Positions 51,901 to 59,259 of a stretch of 64,000 bases of DNA are shown in pieces. The notes beneath the pieces were generated by a model, which was not told the DNA's origin, ran no database searches, and saw nothing but the letters and a program-made list of their open reading frames with translations. Origin of the DNA: Verrucomicrobiia bacterium (GTDB lineage: Bacteria > Verrucomicrobiota > Verrucomicrobiia > Verrucomicrobiales > Akkermansiaceae); assembly GCA_030431475.1 (NCBI GenBank), contig JAUIJD010000001.1, forward strand, positions 62,001 to 126,000, read 5' to 3'. The position numbers and the translations under genes are program-made. Each line of letters begins with the position of its first letter. Positions within the stretch are counted from its first letter, which is position 1.

Positions 51901-53449
51901 CGGCGCGCGTGATGTCGGAGTCGTCGGGGCGGGCGTCGCCTTCGTCGGCTGTCACGACGTAGGTCTTTCCTCCGGCTTCATAGACGGCGATGGCGTCGGG
52001 CATGTGCAACCCGGTGATCACATCGCTGATGTCGATACCGTCCTTGTCCGAGGCATCGGCGGTGTAGGTCACCCCGCCGAGGTCGTAGATCTCCCAGGCG
52101 GGACTGCTGGTGGAGGCGAAGATGCCGGCGAGGTCCTTGAGCACCCCCACGGCGTTGTTCTCCTGGCAGCCGACGAAGATGGCATCACCGGTCGCATCGA
52201 AGGCGACATACTCCGGCTCCATCTCATCGGCGGTGCCGTAGCGGACGCCCGTCAGGGGAGCGGTGGTGAAGTCGACGTGGATCCCCGAGACCGAAGCGGC
52301 CGGGGCGAGATCGCCGGAGCTCACGCCGCTGAGGTCGTAGAGCGACACCGAGCCGTTCTGATTGTTGGCCGGCAGCGCGGTTTCGCTGTCCTCGTCCCAG
52401 GCATACTCGGCCTCGTTCGCCACGACGCAGTAGCCGTTCGGCCCGAAGGCCACCATGTCCGGGTGATATCCGGTCGGAGCCTGACCGATGACGGTGCCGG
52501 TGGTCGCGTCGAAGAAAACGATGGCCCCGATCTGCGGGATGCTCAGGTCGCCGGTGGTGTTGATCGCCGGATCGTCCACCTGAACGACCGCGGCGCCGAG
52601 ACCGGTACCGCGCGGATCGAGGGCGACGGAACTCACCCCCTTGGCGTTGGCGACCGCGCCCAGGACGTCGATCGAAAACTGGATCTGATACTTCTGGTTG
52701 CCGTCGATCCAGTTGAGGATGGTCACCCCTCCGTTCGGATTGTCGGTGACGGCGAGCACGAAGTCCGTGCCGATCCTGGCATGGGAAACCACCTCACCGG
52801 AACCTTCACCGGTGAGGATGGCCTGATAGAGGCTGACCTCTTCCGGGGCGGCCGGAGGAACCGGACCCGCCGGGGTGTAGGTGCCGATCGGGAAGGGCGT
52901 GGCGGCCGATCCGTTGGTGGTCTCGCCGTTCAGGGCTCCAACGCCACTGAAGCTCCAGTTCGCGATGGCGAAGGTGGTCGCGTCGGGGCCGGTCTCATCG
53001 ACCCGATAGGCCCAGCCGTCGGCGTATTCCCATGCCTCGCCGGTGCCATCGACACTGATGTCGCCGAAGACGTCGATCACCGATCCGCTCTGAAAGAGCT
53101 CGATGGCGTCGTCGCCATTGATCCCGGCGGCCGCATCGGTGAAGTCGGGGGCAAAGCCGAAGAAGTTCTGGAACTCGACCCCCTCCGAGGCCACGTAGAG
53201 GAACTGCCCTTCGGTGGCGCTGCCGGAGAGGGTGAACTCCTCGCCGTCGGTGCCGCCGCCGTTGTTGGCGGAGCCGATCCCGTAGAGGCTCAGATCGGCG
53301 ATGTCGTCGGTGGCGTAGAGCTCGACGGCCTTGGGAACGCCGCCGGTGAGCGGGCCGTCAATGACGCCCGTGATGATGAGATCGGCACTCGCTGCTCCGA
53401 TGAGGGGAGTCGCCGCTGCGAGCCGCAGGATGGTCTTGGTATGATTCAT
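48992..53449 (-). CDS. Giant secreted protein: lamin-tail, choice-of-anchor I propeller and 5'-nucleotidase-like domains
   Basis: A 1485-residue exported protein. Signal peptide to about residue 22; a lamin-tail-like beta domain (about 24-190, AVELYATDDIADLSLYGIG); and a beta-propeller choice-of-anchor I region (about 200-720, with VTADEGDARPDDSD and YEGDSGISGGIGIYNLE). A metallophosphatase/5'-nucleotidase module follows (about 733-1370) with Asp740 in HNNDGESD and GNHEMDFG (Asn825, His826, Glu827). Near the C terminus, DRDSDGLLDQIEEALG resembles an EF-hand-type calcium loop. The usual final GHxH metal motif reads AGGGDELL, so the second metal site differs from classical 5'-nucleotidases. It is probably a phosphate-scavenging or surface enzyme. 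Intrinsic terminator downstream. Confidence 0.85.
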   Translation of the reverse strand: MNHTKTILRLAAATPLIGAASADLIITGVIDGPLTGGVPKAVELYATDDIADLSLYGIGSANNGGGTDGEEFTLSGSATEGQFLYVASEGVEFQNFFGFAPDFTDAAAGINGDDAIELFQSGSVIDVFGDISVDGTGEAWEYADGWAYRVDETGPDATTFAIANWSFSGVGALNGETTNGSAATPFPIGTYTPAGPVPPAAPEEVSLYQAILTGEGSGEVVSHARIGTDFVLAVTDNPNGGVTILNWIDGNQKYQIQFSIDVLGAVANAKGVSSVALDPRGTGLGAAVVQVDDPAINTTGDLSIPQIGAIVFFDATTGTVIGQAPTGYHPDMVAFGPNGYCVVANEAEYAWDEDSETALPANNQNGSVSLYDLSGVSSGDLAPAASVSGIHVDFTTAPLTGVRYGTADEMEPEYVAFDATGDAIFVGCQENNAVGVLKDLAGIFASTSSPAWEIYDLGGVTYTADASDKDGIDISDVITGLHMPDAIAVYEAGGKTYVVTADEGDARPDDSDITRAGDFASTGDDKVAATPLYDAGSGPLTQAQFDALLQDEDALGRIDILIDQATDINGDLTDMVCLGTRGISVFEYDGNTSSLTRVSHLSLESYLSQEDPSIHNANDGGDPGEFDKRSDNKGSEPEAVSVIQLGSKMVAMVGNERQNGVVMVDITDPANPAPISYLNNRDNGLNAPETVQTISAADSPTGAELAIFGYEGDSGISGGIGIYNLENSESFNLTILHNNDGESDLFSYKGSADHGGIARFKTAMDAHHDFFANIGHGVVEVFAGDSFLAGPEFAASLESGAPGSRTFYDALALSRIGYDAFAIGNHEMDFGPDVLAEFIGDAQTTHPSLYLSANLDFANEADMLAQVTSGNVASSAVVEVATAGGMKKVGIIGATTDNLPFISSPRDTIISAVAASVNAQVASLQGQNVDAIVLVSHLQGIATDQDLVPALASGIDVIVAGGGDELLVDEAAASPRSVYGTAAPASVIDTSVFLGDDGVVGGTDGDADDAIEGSYPTLSTATDLGGNQLPIVTGAGSYGYLNRLTLNFSGSGVTIDSTSNPALIVSDTADATNGFAADADVTADIAPVQTFLDALAATVIGNTDTTLPQSSNLIRSDERAVGNLVADAYLAKGQELAAGFGVDVPQVAMANGGGIRAAVPAGDITLQTTFNVSPFGNFVAVVEDVTTADLKILLENCYSKTVDDDPTNGVDPQRSGDGTGRFAQIAGMDVVYDISKPALVLDGNIESVTTPGTRIVSARLDNGTDLIVDGQPVPNLTVDIAMPAFTAAGGDQWFRYASNGTAYYTSVQYPYTALGVTDQQALADYVIGLDGTVDGTGPAIDGNDAYNESIKDGRILTISDRDSDGLLDQIEEALGTDPDVNEQDPATQLAAIAAKQAADVQTGEDNVTGDPLAFNLYTETSILDLSMNGVMGAVTNPGVGGTAVLDIDVYSSPNLGAPWTLEATEQVTVQAPADKYFYRLNAEQP

Positions 53450-53614
53450 GGTTGGGATGGATTCACGTCCTGCCTGATGGCGGGATGGCCGAAAATTGTC
53501 CGTCCCCTCGTCCCCAGCAACCGCGCGACGGCAAACAACTCGTCACATGACCTTTTCGTCACTCCTCCTCGCTTCGGAGCTGGCGTTTCAAGCCATCGAA
53601 CGCATTCTTCGCGG

Positions 53615-54844
53615 GTGGCCAGCTACGTCATCTCCATCGCCGCCTTGAAGCGCAACACGGGCATCCTCCGCGAAGTCAGGGACGCCGCCGGCTGCCAGCT
53701 GGTTCTCGCGCTCAAGGGCTTCTCCTGTTGGAAAGCCTTTCCCTTACTCCGCGACGACCTCGACGGCTGTTGTGCCTCGGGGCTGTGGGAAGCACGCCTC
53801 GCCCGGGAGCACTTCGGAAAGGACGTCGTCACCTACTCACCCGCCTACGCCGAGGAGGAGATCACGGAGCTTCTCGAGTTCACCACCCACCTCGACTTCA
53901 ACTCCTTGCCGCAATGGTTCCGTTTCCGCGACCGCGTCACCGCCCATCCGCGCTTCAAGGCCGGCGAGCTCCACTGCGGCCTGCGAGTCAACCCCGAGCA
54001 CTCGACCGGTGCCACCCCGCTCTACGACCCCTGCGTTCCGGGATCACGCCTCGGCATCCCCGCCGATGCCCTTGAGGGTGCGGATCTCACCGGCCTCAGC
54101 GGCCTCCATTTCCACACCCTCTGCGAACAGGATTCCGACGACCTCGAGACCACGCTCCACGCCATCGATGACAAGTTCGGCGAACTACTACGTTCACCGC
54201 AGTTCACCTACCTCAACATGGGGGGCGGTCACTGGATCACCCAGCCCGACTACGACCGCGAGCGCCTCGTCCGCCTCGTGCGGGAGGTCCGCGAGAGATA
54301 TGGCGTCGAGGTCTGGCTCGAGCCCGGCGAAGCGATCGCGATCCACACCGGCGTGCTGCGGGCGGAGGTGATCGACGTCTTCGAGAGCATGGGCCACCGC
54401 CACGCCATCCTCGACGTCTCCGCCACCGCCCACATGCCCGACGTCCTCGAGATGCCCTACCGGCCGGACGTCTTTCTAGCGCAGAGCGCGGAGCGAGGAG
54501 CGCGGAGCGACGATCGACCTCAACCCGCCGTCACCTTCGCGGGCGAGACCTACCTTCTGGCAACCGACCCGTCACGTTCCGCAATCCGCGATCCGCAATC
54601 CGCCATCCATCGCCTCGGTGGCCCGACCTGCCTCGCCGGTGACGTGATCGGCGACTATGCGTTTCCGCGGGTGCTGGTCCCCGGCGACACACTCGTCTTC
54701 GACGACATGGCCCACTACACCATGGTCAAGACGACCACCTTCAACGGCGTCCCCCACCCCGCCATCACGCTGCAACACGAGGACGGCTCGCTCGAAGTCC
54801 TTCGCGAGTTCGCCTACGAGGACTTCCGGGACCGCCTCTGCTGA
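53615..54844 (+). CDS. nspC: Carboxynorspermidine decarboxylase
   Basis: A fold-type III PLP enzyme of 409 residues that removes CO2 from carboxy(nor)spermidine, the last step to (nor)spermidine. The PLP lysine is Lys34 in LVLALKGFSCW; conserved blocks are LHFHTLCEQ, LNMGGGHWIT, WLEPGEA and RLGGPTCLAGDVIGDY. GTG 53615 is the only start near the conserved N terminus (ASYVISIAALKRN). Between YRPDVF and RLGG it carries about 25 extra residues encoded by two kinds of short repeats (54484-54510 and 54582-54609). This segment is normally short in NspC. Confidence 0.93.
   Translation: MASYVISIAALKRNTGILREVRDAAGCQLVLALKGFSCWKAFPLLRDDLDGCCASGLWEARLAREHFGKDVVTYSPAYAEEEITELLEFTTHLDFNSLPQWFRFRDRVTAHPRFKAGELHCGLRVNPEHSTGATPLYDPCVPGSRLGIPADALEGADLTGLSGLHFHTLCEQDSDDLETTLHAIDDKFGELLRSPQFTYLNMGGGHWITQPDYDRERLVRLVREVRERYGVEVWLEPGEAIAIHTGVLRAEVIDVFESMGHRHAILDVSATAHMPDVLEMPYRPDVFLAQSAERGARSDDRPQPAVTFAGETYLLATDPSRSAIRDPQSAIHRLGGPTCLAGDVIGDYAFPRVLVPGDTLVFDDMAHYTMVKTTTFNGVPHPAITLQHEDGSLEVLREFAYEDFRDRLC
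54484..54609. repeat. Two short tandem-repeat blocks inside nspC
   Basis: Block one is two copies of the 13-mer GAGCGCGGAGCGA (54484-54496 and 54498-54510). Block two is four heptamers of the form C(A/G/C)ATCC(G/A) at 54582-54609, translated RSAIRDPQSAIH-like. The same heptamer recurs at 59238-59258. Confidence 0.75.
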
Positions 54845-54847
54845 ACC

Positions 54848-55264
54848 ATGGGCCCACCCTTCATCTTGAACCTGTTCTGGCTCTTCTTCGGAGTCGCCAC
54901 CAGCATCCTCATGCTATGGTCGGCCCTCCTTTTCCGGCATCTGGGAACCGCCGGCGCGCGCTGCATGCTGATCGGAGCTGCACTCGAACTCCCCTGCTCC
55001 CTGATCGAGAACGTCTACTGGAACGTCTGGCCCTTCGGCATCCTGCAGGACGCGGGATGGATGAACCACGACTCCTCCTCTCTCCACGCCGCCCTTGAGA
55101 CCGGCTCATCCTCGATCGGCTACGCAGGCTATCTCTTCTTCCTTCTGTGGATGGTCGGCCTCCTCTTCGTCGGCCTTCACTCCAGGGCACGGTACAAGCA
55201 GCAACAGATCCACCGGACCCTCGAAGTTGATCCGGATCCACGGCTCCCCCCGGGGGCTGGATGA
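54848..55264 (+). CDS. Small integral membrane protein, unknown function
   Basis: A 138-residue protein with three hydrophobic segments (about 5-28, 38-58 and 93-113) and a charged C-terminal tail (RARYKQQQIHRTL). No family is recognised. It starts 3 bp after the nspC stop, so it is probably co-transcribed with it, although a link to polyamines is only positional. Confidence 0.6.
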   Translation: MGPPFILNLFWLFFGVATSILMLWSALLFRHLGTAGARCMLIGAALELPCSLIENVYWNVWPFGILQDAGWMNHDSSSLHAALETGSSSIGYAGYLFFLLWMVGLLFVGLHSRARYKQQQIHRTLEVDPDPRLPPGAG

Positions 55265-55325
55265 ATTCCGCGTGAAGGAGCGGGCCCGATTTGACGCTTC
55301 GGGCGATCCCTGCACCGAATCTCCC

Positions 55326-55736
55326 ATGCGCCACCGGCTGCCGCTCATCGCACTCGTTGCCTTCTCGTCGTTTCTCATCGGCATCGTCTGGCTCGCCAAC
55401 CATGGACGGGGATTCTGGGGATTCCTCCACCGAATCCCCTACGGCGACAAGCTCGGCCATGTCGGGCTGGTCGGACTGTTCGCCTACCTCTTCAACCTCA
55501 CCCTCGGCAACCGCCGATGCCCGGCCCCGCTCCAGCATGTCCTCATGGGAAGTGGCCTCGTCGTGGCGATCATGACGCTTGAGGAGCTCTCCCAGAAGTT
55601 TCTTCCCCATCGCAGCCCCGACTTCATCGATTGGGTGGCGAATCTCACGGGTGCCGCGCTTGCCCAGATCGCCGCCATCCTCACGTTCCGCAGGGCGACT
55701 CCCACCGGCCGGAGACCCCGGCGGAGAGACGCCTGA
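55326..55736 (+). CDS. VanZ-like membrane protein
   Basis: A 136-residue membrane protein with four segments and the VanZ-like blocks YGDKLGHVGLVGLFAYLF and LEELSQKFLPHRSPDFIDWVANLTGA. It differs clearly from the other copy at 7508-7939. ATG 55326 was chosen because upstream residues in the frame are Ser/Arg-rich and non-membrane. It lies 62 bp before speA on the same strand. Function unknown. Confidence 0.75.
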   Translation: MRHRLPLIALVAFSSFLIGIVWLANHGRGFWGFLHRIPYGDKLGHVGLVGLFAYLFNLTLGNRRCPAPLQHVLMGSGLVVAIMTLEELSQKFLPHRSPDFIDWVANLTGAALAQIAAILTFRRATPTGRRPRRRDA

Positions 55737-55798
55737 AATCCACGCCTGAAGCGCCCATTTCCCTTTCAATTCGCGGAGATTCCCCTTTGTTCCCGACC

Positions 55799-57739
55799 AT
55801 GAATCCGAAGCCCGATCCGCAACAACCCCCGAGCACCGGCGGCAAACCCTGGAGCCCCGGCGACTCGGCCGCCCTCTATGGCGTGGACGACTGGGGCCAC
55901 GGCTTCTTCGGGGTCGATGCGAAGGGCCACGTCACGGTCCGCCTCGCGGACGAGAACGGCGGCAGCGACGTCTCGCTGCACGACCTCGTCGAAGGTCTCC
56001 AGGACCGCGGCACCGACCTGCCGGTACTCCTCCGCTTCCGCGACCTTCTCCACTCCCGGATCGCCGAGCTCAACGAGTCCTTCAACCGCGCGATCGAGAA
56101 GACGGGTTATCAGGGCGTCTACCGCGGCGTCTACCCGATCAAGGTCAACCAGCAACGTCAGGTCATCGAAGAGATCTGCGAGTTCGGAAAGAAGTACCAC
56201 TACGGACTCGAAGCCGGATCCAAGCCGGAGCTCATCGCGGCCCTGGCCCACATGCACGACACCGAGGCCTACCTCGTGTGCAACGGTTACAAGGACGAGG
56301 AGTTCATCGATCTCGCCCTGCACGCGCAGAAGATGGGCCTCAAGGTGATGCTGGTGCTCGAGATGCCCACCGAACTGGACCTCGTCCTCGAGCGGTCGCG
56401 CAAGCTCGGGGTGCTCCCGAACCTCGGGGTGCGGGTGCGTCTGTCGACCGGCGGAGCGGGCCACTGGGAGGAATCGGCCGGCGACAAGTCCGTCTTCGGC
56501 CTCTCCGCCGCCCAGGTGATCGACGTCGTCGACCGCCTCCGGGACGCCGGCTACCTCGCCTGCCTGAAGATGCTCCACTATCACCAGGGAAGTCAGATCC
56601 CCCACATTTCCAAGATCCGTGAAGGGGCGACGGAGGTCGCACGGATGTACTGCGATCTCGTGAAGGAAGGCGCGCCGATGGGCGTGCTCGACATGGGTGG
56701 CGGCCTCGCGGTCGACTACGACGGCTCGAAGACCAACTTCCAGGCGTCCTGCAACTACTCCATTCTCGAGTACTGCACCGACGTCATCGAGACCGTCATG
56801 CAGGTCTGCGACAAGGCGGGCGTTCCCCACCCGAACCTGATCTCCGAGTCCGGCCGGGCCGTGGTCGCCTACTACTCGGTGCTCATCTTCAACATTCTCG
56901 ACGTCTCCACCGTCCAGACCACCGAGCGGGCGCCCGCGATCCCCGAGAACGCGCCCCAGCACCTGGTGAACATCATCCAGGTCAACGAGGACCTCACGAC
57001 CCGCAACCTCCAGGAGTGCTTCAACGACGCCGCGTACTACCGCGACCAGGTACGCGCCCAGTTTTTCTACGGGAACGCGACGCTGCGCGAGCGGGGCCTC
57101 GCCGAGGCCTGGTTCTGGCACATCATGACGCGGATCTCGCAGCTCCTCGCCGATCTCGACACCATCCCCGAGGACCTCCGCGAGCTCTCCGACAGCCTCG
57201 TGGATTTCTACTACGGAAACTTCAGCTTGTTCCAGTCGCTGCCCGACTCGTGGGCCATCAAGCAGCTCTTTCCGGTGATGCCCATCCACCGCCTCGACGA
57301 GCGCCCGCGCCACCGGGCGGTGCTCGCCGACATCACCTGCGACTGCGACGGCAAGATCGACCGCTTCATCGACCGCGAGGACGTCGCCAAGGTCCTCCCG
57401 CTCCATGGTCTCCGGACGGATGAAACGTATTGCGTCGGCGTCTTTCTCGTCGGCGCGTACCAGGAAACGCTCGGGGATCTCCACAACCTGCTCGGCGACA
57501 CCAACGTCGTCGGGATCCACCTCGAGGAAGGCAAGCCGGTGTACACCCACGAGGTCGAGGGCGACACCGTTGCGGACGTCCTCTCCTACGTCGAATACGA
57601 CCCCAAGGAGCTGGTGGCGCGCTTCCGCAGCTTCGCCGAACGGGCCGTCACTCACGGCCGCATCAGCCCCAAGGAACGACGCGGCGTGATGGACCTCTTC
57701 CGCACCAACCTCAGCGGCTACACCTATTTCGAGAGCTGA
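55799..57739 (+). CDS. speA: Biosynthetic arginine decarboxylase
   Basis: A 646-residue PLP enzyme converting arginine to agmatine, the entry to putrescine. The PLP lysine is Lys115 in VYPIKVNQQ. The GVLDMGGGLAVDYDG glycine loop, the LISESGRAVVAYYSVLI segment, and CDCDGKID near the C terminus (with the substrate Cys-Asp) match SpeA. ATG 55799 gives a standard-length protein; earlier codons belong to the VanZ gene region. Together with the synthase at 46431 and nspC it supplies most of a carboxyspermidine-type polyamine pathway; agmatine-to-putrescine enzymes are not in the window. Confidence 0.95.
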   Translation: MNPKPDPQQPPSTGGKPWSPGDSAALYGVDDWGHGFFGVDAKGHVTVRLADENGGSDVSLHDLVEGLQDRGTDLPVLLRFRDLLHSRIAELNESFNRAIEKTGYQGVYRGVYPIKVNQQRQVIEEICEFGKKYHYGLEAGSKPELIAALAHMHDTEAYLVCNGYKDEEFIDLALHAQKMGLKVMLVLEMPTELDLVLERSRKLGVLPNLGVRVRLSTGGAGHWEESAGDKSVFGLSAAQVIDVVDRLRDAGYLACLKMLHYHQGSQIPHISKIREGATEVARMYCDLVKEGAPMGVLDMGGGLAVDYDGSKTNFQASCNYSILEYCTDVIETVMQVCDKAGVPHPNLISESGRAVVAYYSVLIFNILDVSTVQTTERAPAIPENAPQHLVNIIQVNEDLTTRNLQECFNDAAYYRDQVRAQFFYGNATLRERGLAEAWFWHIMTRISQLLADLDTIPEDLRELSDSLVDFYYGNFSLFQSLPDSWAIKQLFPVMPIHRLDERPRHRAVLADITCDCDGKIDRFIDREDVAKVLPLHGLRTDETYCVGVFLVGAYQETLGDLHNLLGDTNVVGIHLEEGKPVYTHEVEGDTVADVLSYVEYDPKELVARFRSFAERAVTHGRISPKERRGVMDLFRTNLSGYTYFES

Positions 57740-57791
57740 ATCACCTGCTTTTCATTTGCGGAGTCCGTCGAAGTCCGGAAGGGTGGGAGGG

Positions 57792-58073
57792 ATGATCAGA
57801 ACCATCCTTCCCGCATTCACCGCCGCCCTTCTCCTCAACGCCTGCATTTCCTCGCCTCCCGGCGTGCCCGGCGGCCCGACGCCCCCGATTCCCGGCGTTG
57901 CCAGCAAGGAGGACGAGGACAAGGCCTTCCGGCAGGGCTACGGCTTCGGCAAACGCGACGCCGAGCTCGGCAAGCAGTCGAACTTCATGCTCTACAACAA
58001 CTACTACGATTCCTCGACCAAGAACACCTTCTCTCGCGGCTACATGTCGGGGTACCGGCACGGCCAGCGGTAA
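57792..58073 (+). CDS. Small predicted lipoprotein
   Basis: A 93-residue protein with a lipoprotein signal peptide ending in the lipobox LLNAC (Cys18). The purine-rich GGGTGGGAGGG just upstream is a strong ribosome site that fixes the start at 57792. The mature part begins Pro/Gly-rich and then has two glycine-aromatic repeats (FRQGYGFGKRDA and FSRGYMSGYRHG), a pattern seen in small envelope-associated proteins. No known family. Confidence 0.7.
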   Translation: MIRTILPAFTAALLLNACISSPPGVPGGPTPPIPGVASKEDEDKAFRQGYGFGKRDAELGKQSNFMLYNNYYDSSTKNTFSRGYMSGYRHGQR

Positions 58074-58085
58074 ATCGAAGGATCC

Positions 58086-58475
58086 TCAGACCGGCGCGGT
58101 GAGGGCCACCGCGTTGGCGGCCGCATGGTCGCGGGCGTGCGTCAGGCTGATCAACACCTCGACGATCCCGTTCGCCTCGGCGAATCGCCGGCCCGCGCCG
58201 GAAAGAACCAACTGCGGTGCCCCGCTGTCCCGGCGCCGGATTTCCATGTCCCGCCACTCGAGCTGCGCCCCGATCCCGGTGCCGAAGGCCTTGGCCACCG
58301 CCTCCTTCGCGGAGAACCTCGCGGCGTAGTGGAGCGCCGGGCGGCTCGCCTTGCCGCAGTACTCGCGCTCGCAGGGAGTGAAGACCTTTTCGAGAAAACG
58401 GTCACCGTAGTTCTCGAGCATGCGCTCGATCCGATCGACCTCCACCACGTCGATGCCGATTCCGAACACACTCAT
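58086..58475 (-). CDS. acpS: Holo-[acyl-carrier-protein] synthase
   Basis: A 129-residue phosphopantetheinyl transferase that loads acyl carrier protein. Magnesium ligands are Asp9 in GIGIDVVEVDR and Glu58 in RFSAKEAVAKAFGTG; the C terminus has VLISLTHARDHAAANAV. The start at 58475 overlaps the pdxJ stop by ATGA, an association found in many bacteria. Confidence 0.95.
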   Translation of the reverse strand: MSVFGIGIDVVEVDRIERMLENYGDRFLEKVFTPCEREYCGKASRPALHYAARFSAKEAVAKAFGTGIGAQLEWRDMEIRRRDSGAPQLVLSGAGRRFAEANGIVEVLISLTHARDHAAANAVALTAPV

Positions 58476-59212
58476 CCCGGATAGCCTTCCATGGCCGCTT
58501 TCATTTCCCGCACCGCCTCGACCATGCCGACACGCATCGCCCGCGAAACGATGGTGTGCCCGATGTTGAGCTCCGCCAGGTGGGGCACCTCGAAAAGGCT
58601 CGCGACGTTGTCGTAGTTGATCCCGTGCCCGGCATTCACCTGCAGGTCCATCCCGACGCCGCAACGTGAGGCCTCGACGAGGCGCTCGACCTCCATCGCG
58701 CGCTCGTCGGCCACCGCATTGGCGAAGCATCCGGTGTGGAGCTCGATCATCTCGGCGCCCGCCTCCCCGGAGGCCTCGACCTGCGCCACATCCGGATCGA
58801 TGAAGAGCGACACGCGGATCCCCGCCTCGCGCAGCACCGCGACGCATGCCTTCACCTCGTCGAAACGCCCGAGCACATCCAGTCCGCCTTCAGTGGTGAC
58901 CTCCTCGCGCGTCTCCGGCACCAGGCAGGCGAAGTCCGGCTTCAGCTCGAGGGCAAGCGCCTGCATCTCCCGGGTCACCCCCATCTCGAAATTGAGCGGC
59001 AGCGGACACTTCTCCCGGATCTCGAAGGCATCGCGGTCCTGCATGTGGCGCCGGTCCCCCCGCACGTGGATGGTGATCGAATCGGCGCCCCCGTCCCGCG
59101 CATCGAGCGCCGCCTGCAAGGGAGACGGCTCGGCGTTCGGTGAGTCCGGCAGCAGCGCATAGCGCGCCTGCCGCAGCGTCGCCACGTGGTCGATGTTGAC
59201 TCCGAGAAGCAT
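58472..59212 (-). CDS. pdxJ: Pyridoxine 5'-phosphate synthase
   Basis: A 246-residue (beta/alpha)8 enzyme joining 1-deoxyxylulose 5-phosphate and 3-amino-2-oxopropyl phosphate to pyridoxine phosphate. Conserved blocks: [14 protein letters not shown] at the start, [48 protein letters not shown] 59212 gives the family-standard N terminus; residues further upstream in the frame come from the repeat-containing gap. It overlaps acpS. Confidence 0.96.
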   Translation of the reverse strand: MLLGVNIDHVATLRQARYALLPDSPNAEPSPLQAALDARDGGADSITIHVRGDRRHMQDRDAFEIREKCPLPLNFEMGVTREMQALALELKPDFACLVPETREEVTTEGGLDVLGRFDEVKACVAVLREAGIRVSLFIDPDVAQVEASGEAGAEMIELHTGCFANAVADERAMEVERLVEASRCGVGMDLQVNAGHGINYDNVASLFEVPHLAELNIGHTIVSRAMRVGMVEAVREMKAAMEGYPG

Positions 59213-59237
59213 GCCGACAGCCTCTCTCCGCGAGGCT

Positions 59238-59258
59238 CGATCCGCAATCCGCAATCCG
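59238..59258. repeat. Three tandem heptamers (C[AG]ATCCG) between pdxJ and purH
   Basis: CGATCCG-CAATCCG-CAATCCG, ending just before the purH stop at 59260. Same unit as the block embedded in nspC at 54582-54609. Confidence 0.7.
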
Positions 59259-59259
59259 C

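Noticed and set aside
49778-53614. A very long open frame on the plus strand antisense to the giant nucleotidase-like gene
   Set aside because: Composition mirrors the minus-strand gene (Val/Gly/Asp/Arg-rich), no domain is recognisable, and only its 3' part (from 53615) is a real gene, nspC.
55766-57655. A 629-codon minus-strand open frame opposite speA
   Set aside because: Antisense shadow of a strongly supported arginine decarboxylase; no signal, domain or operon context.
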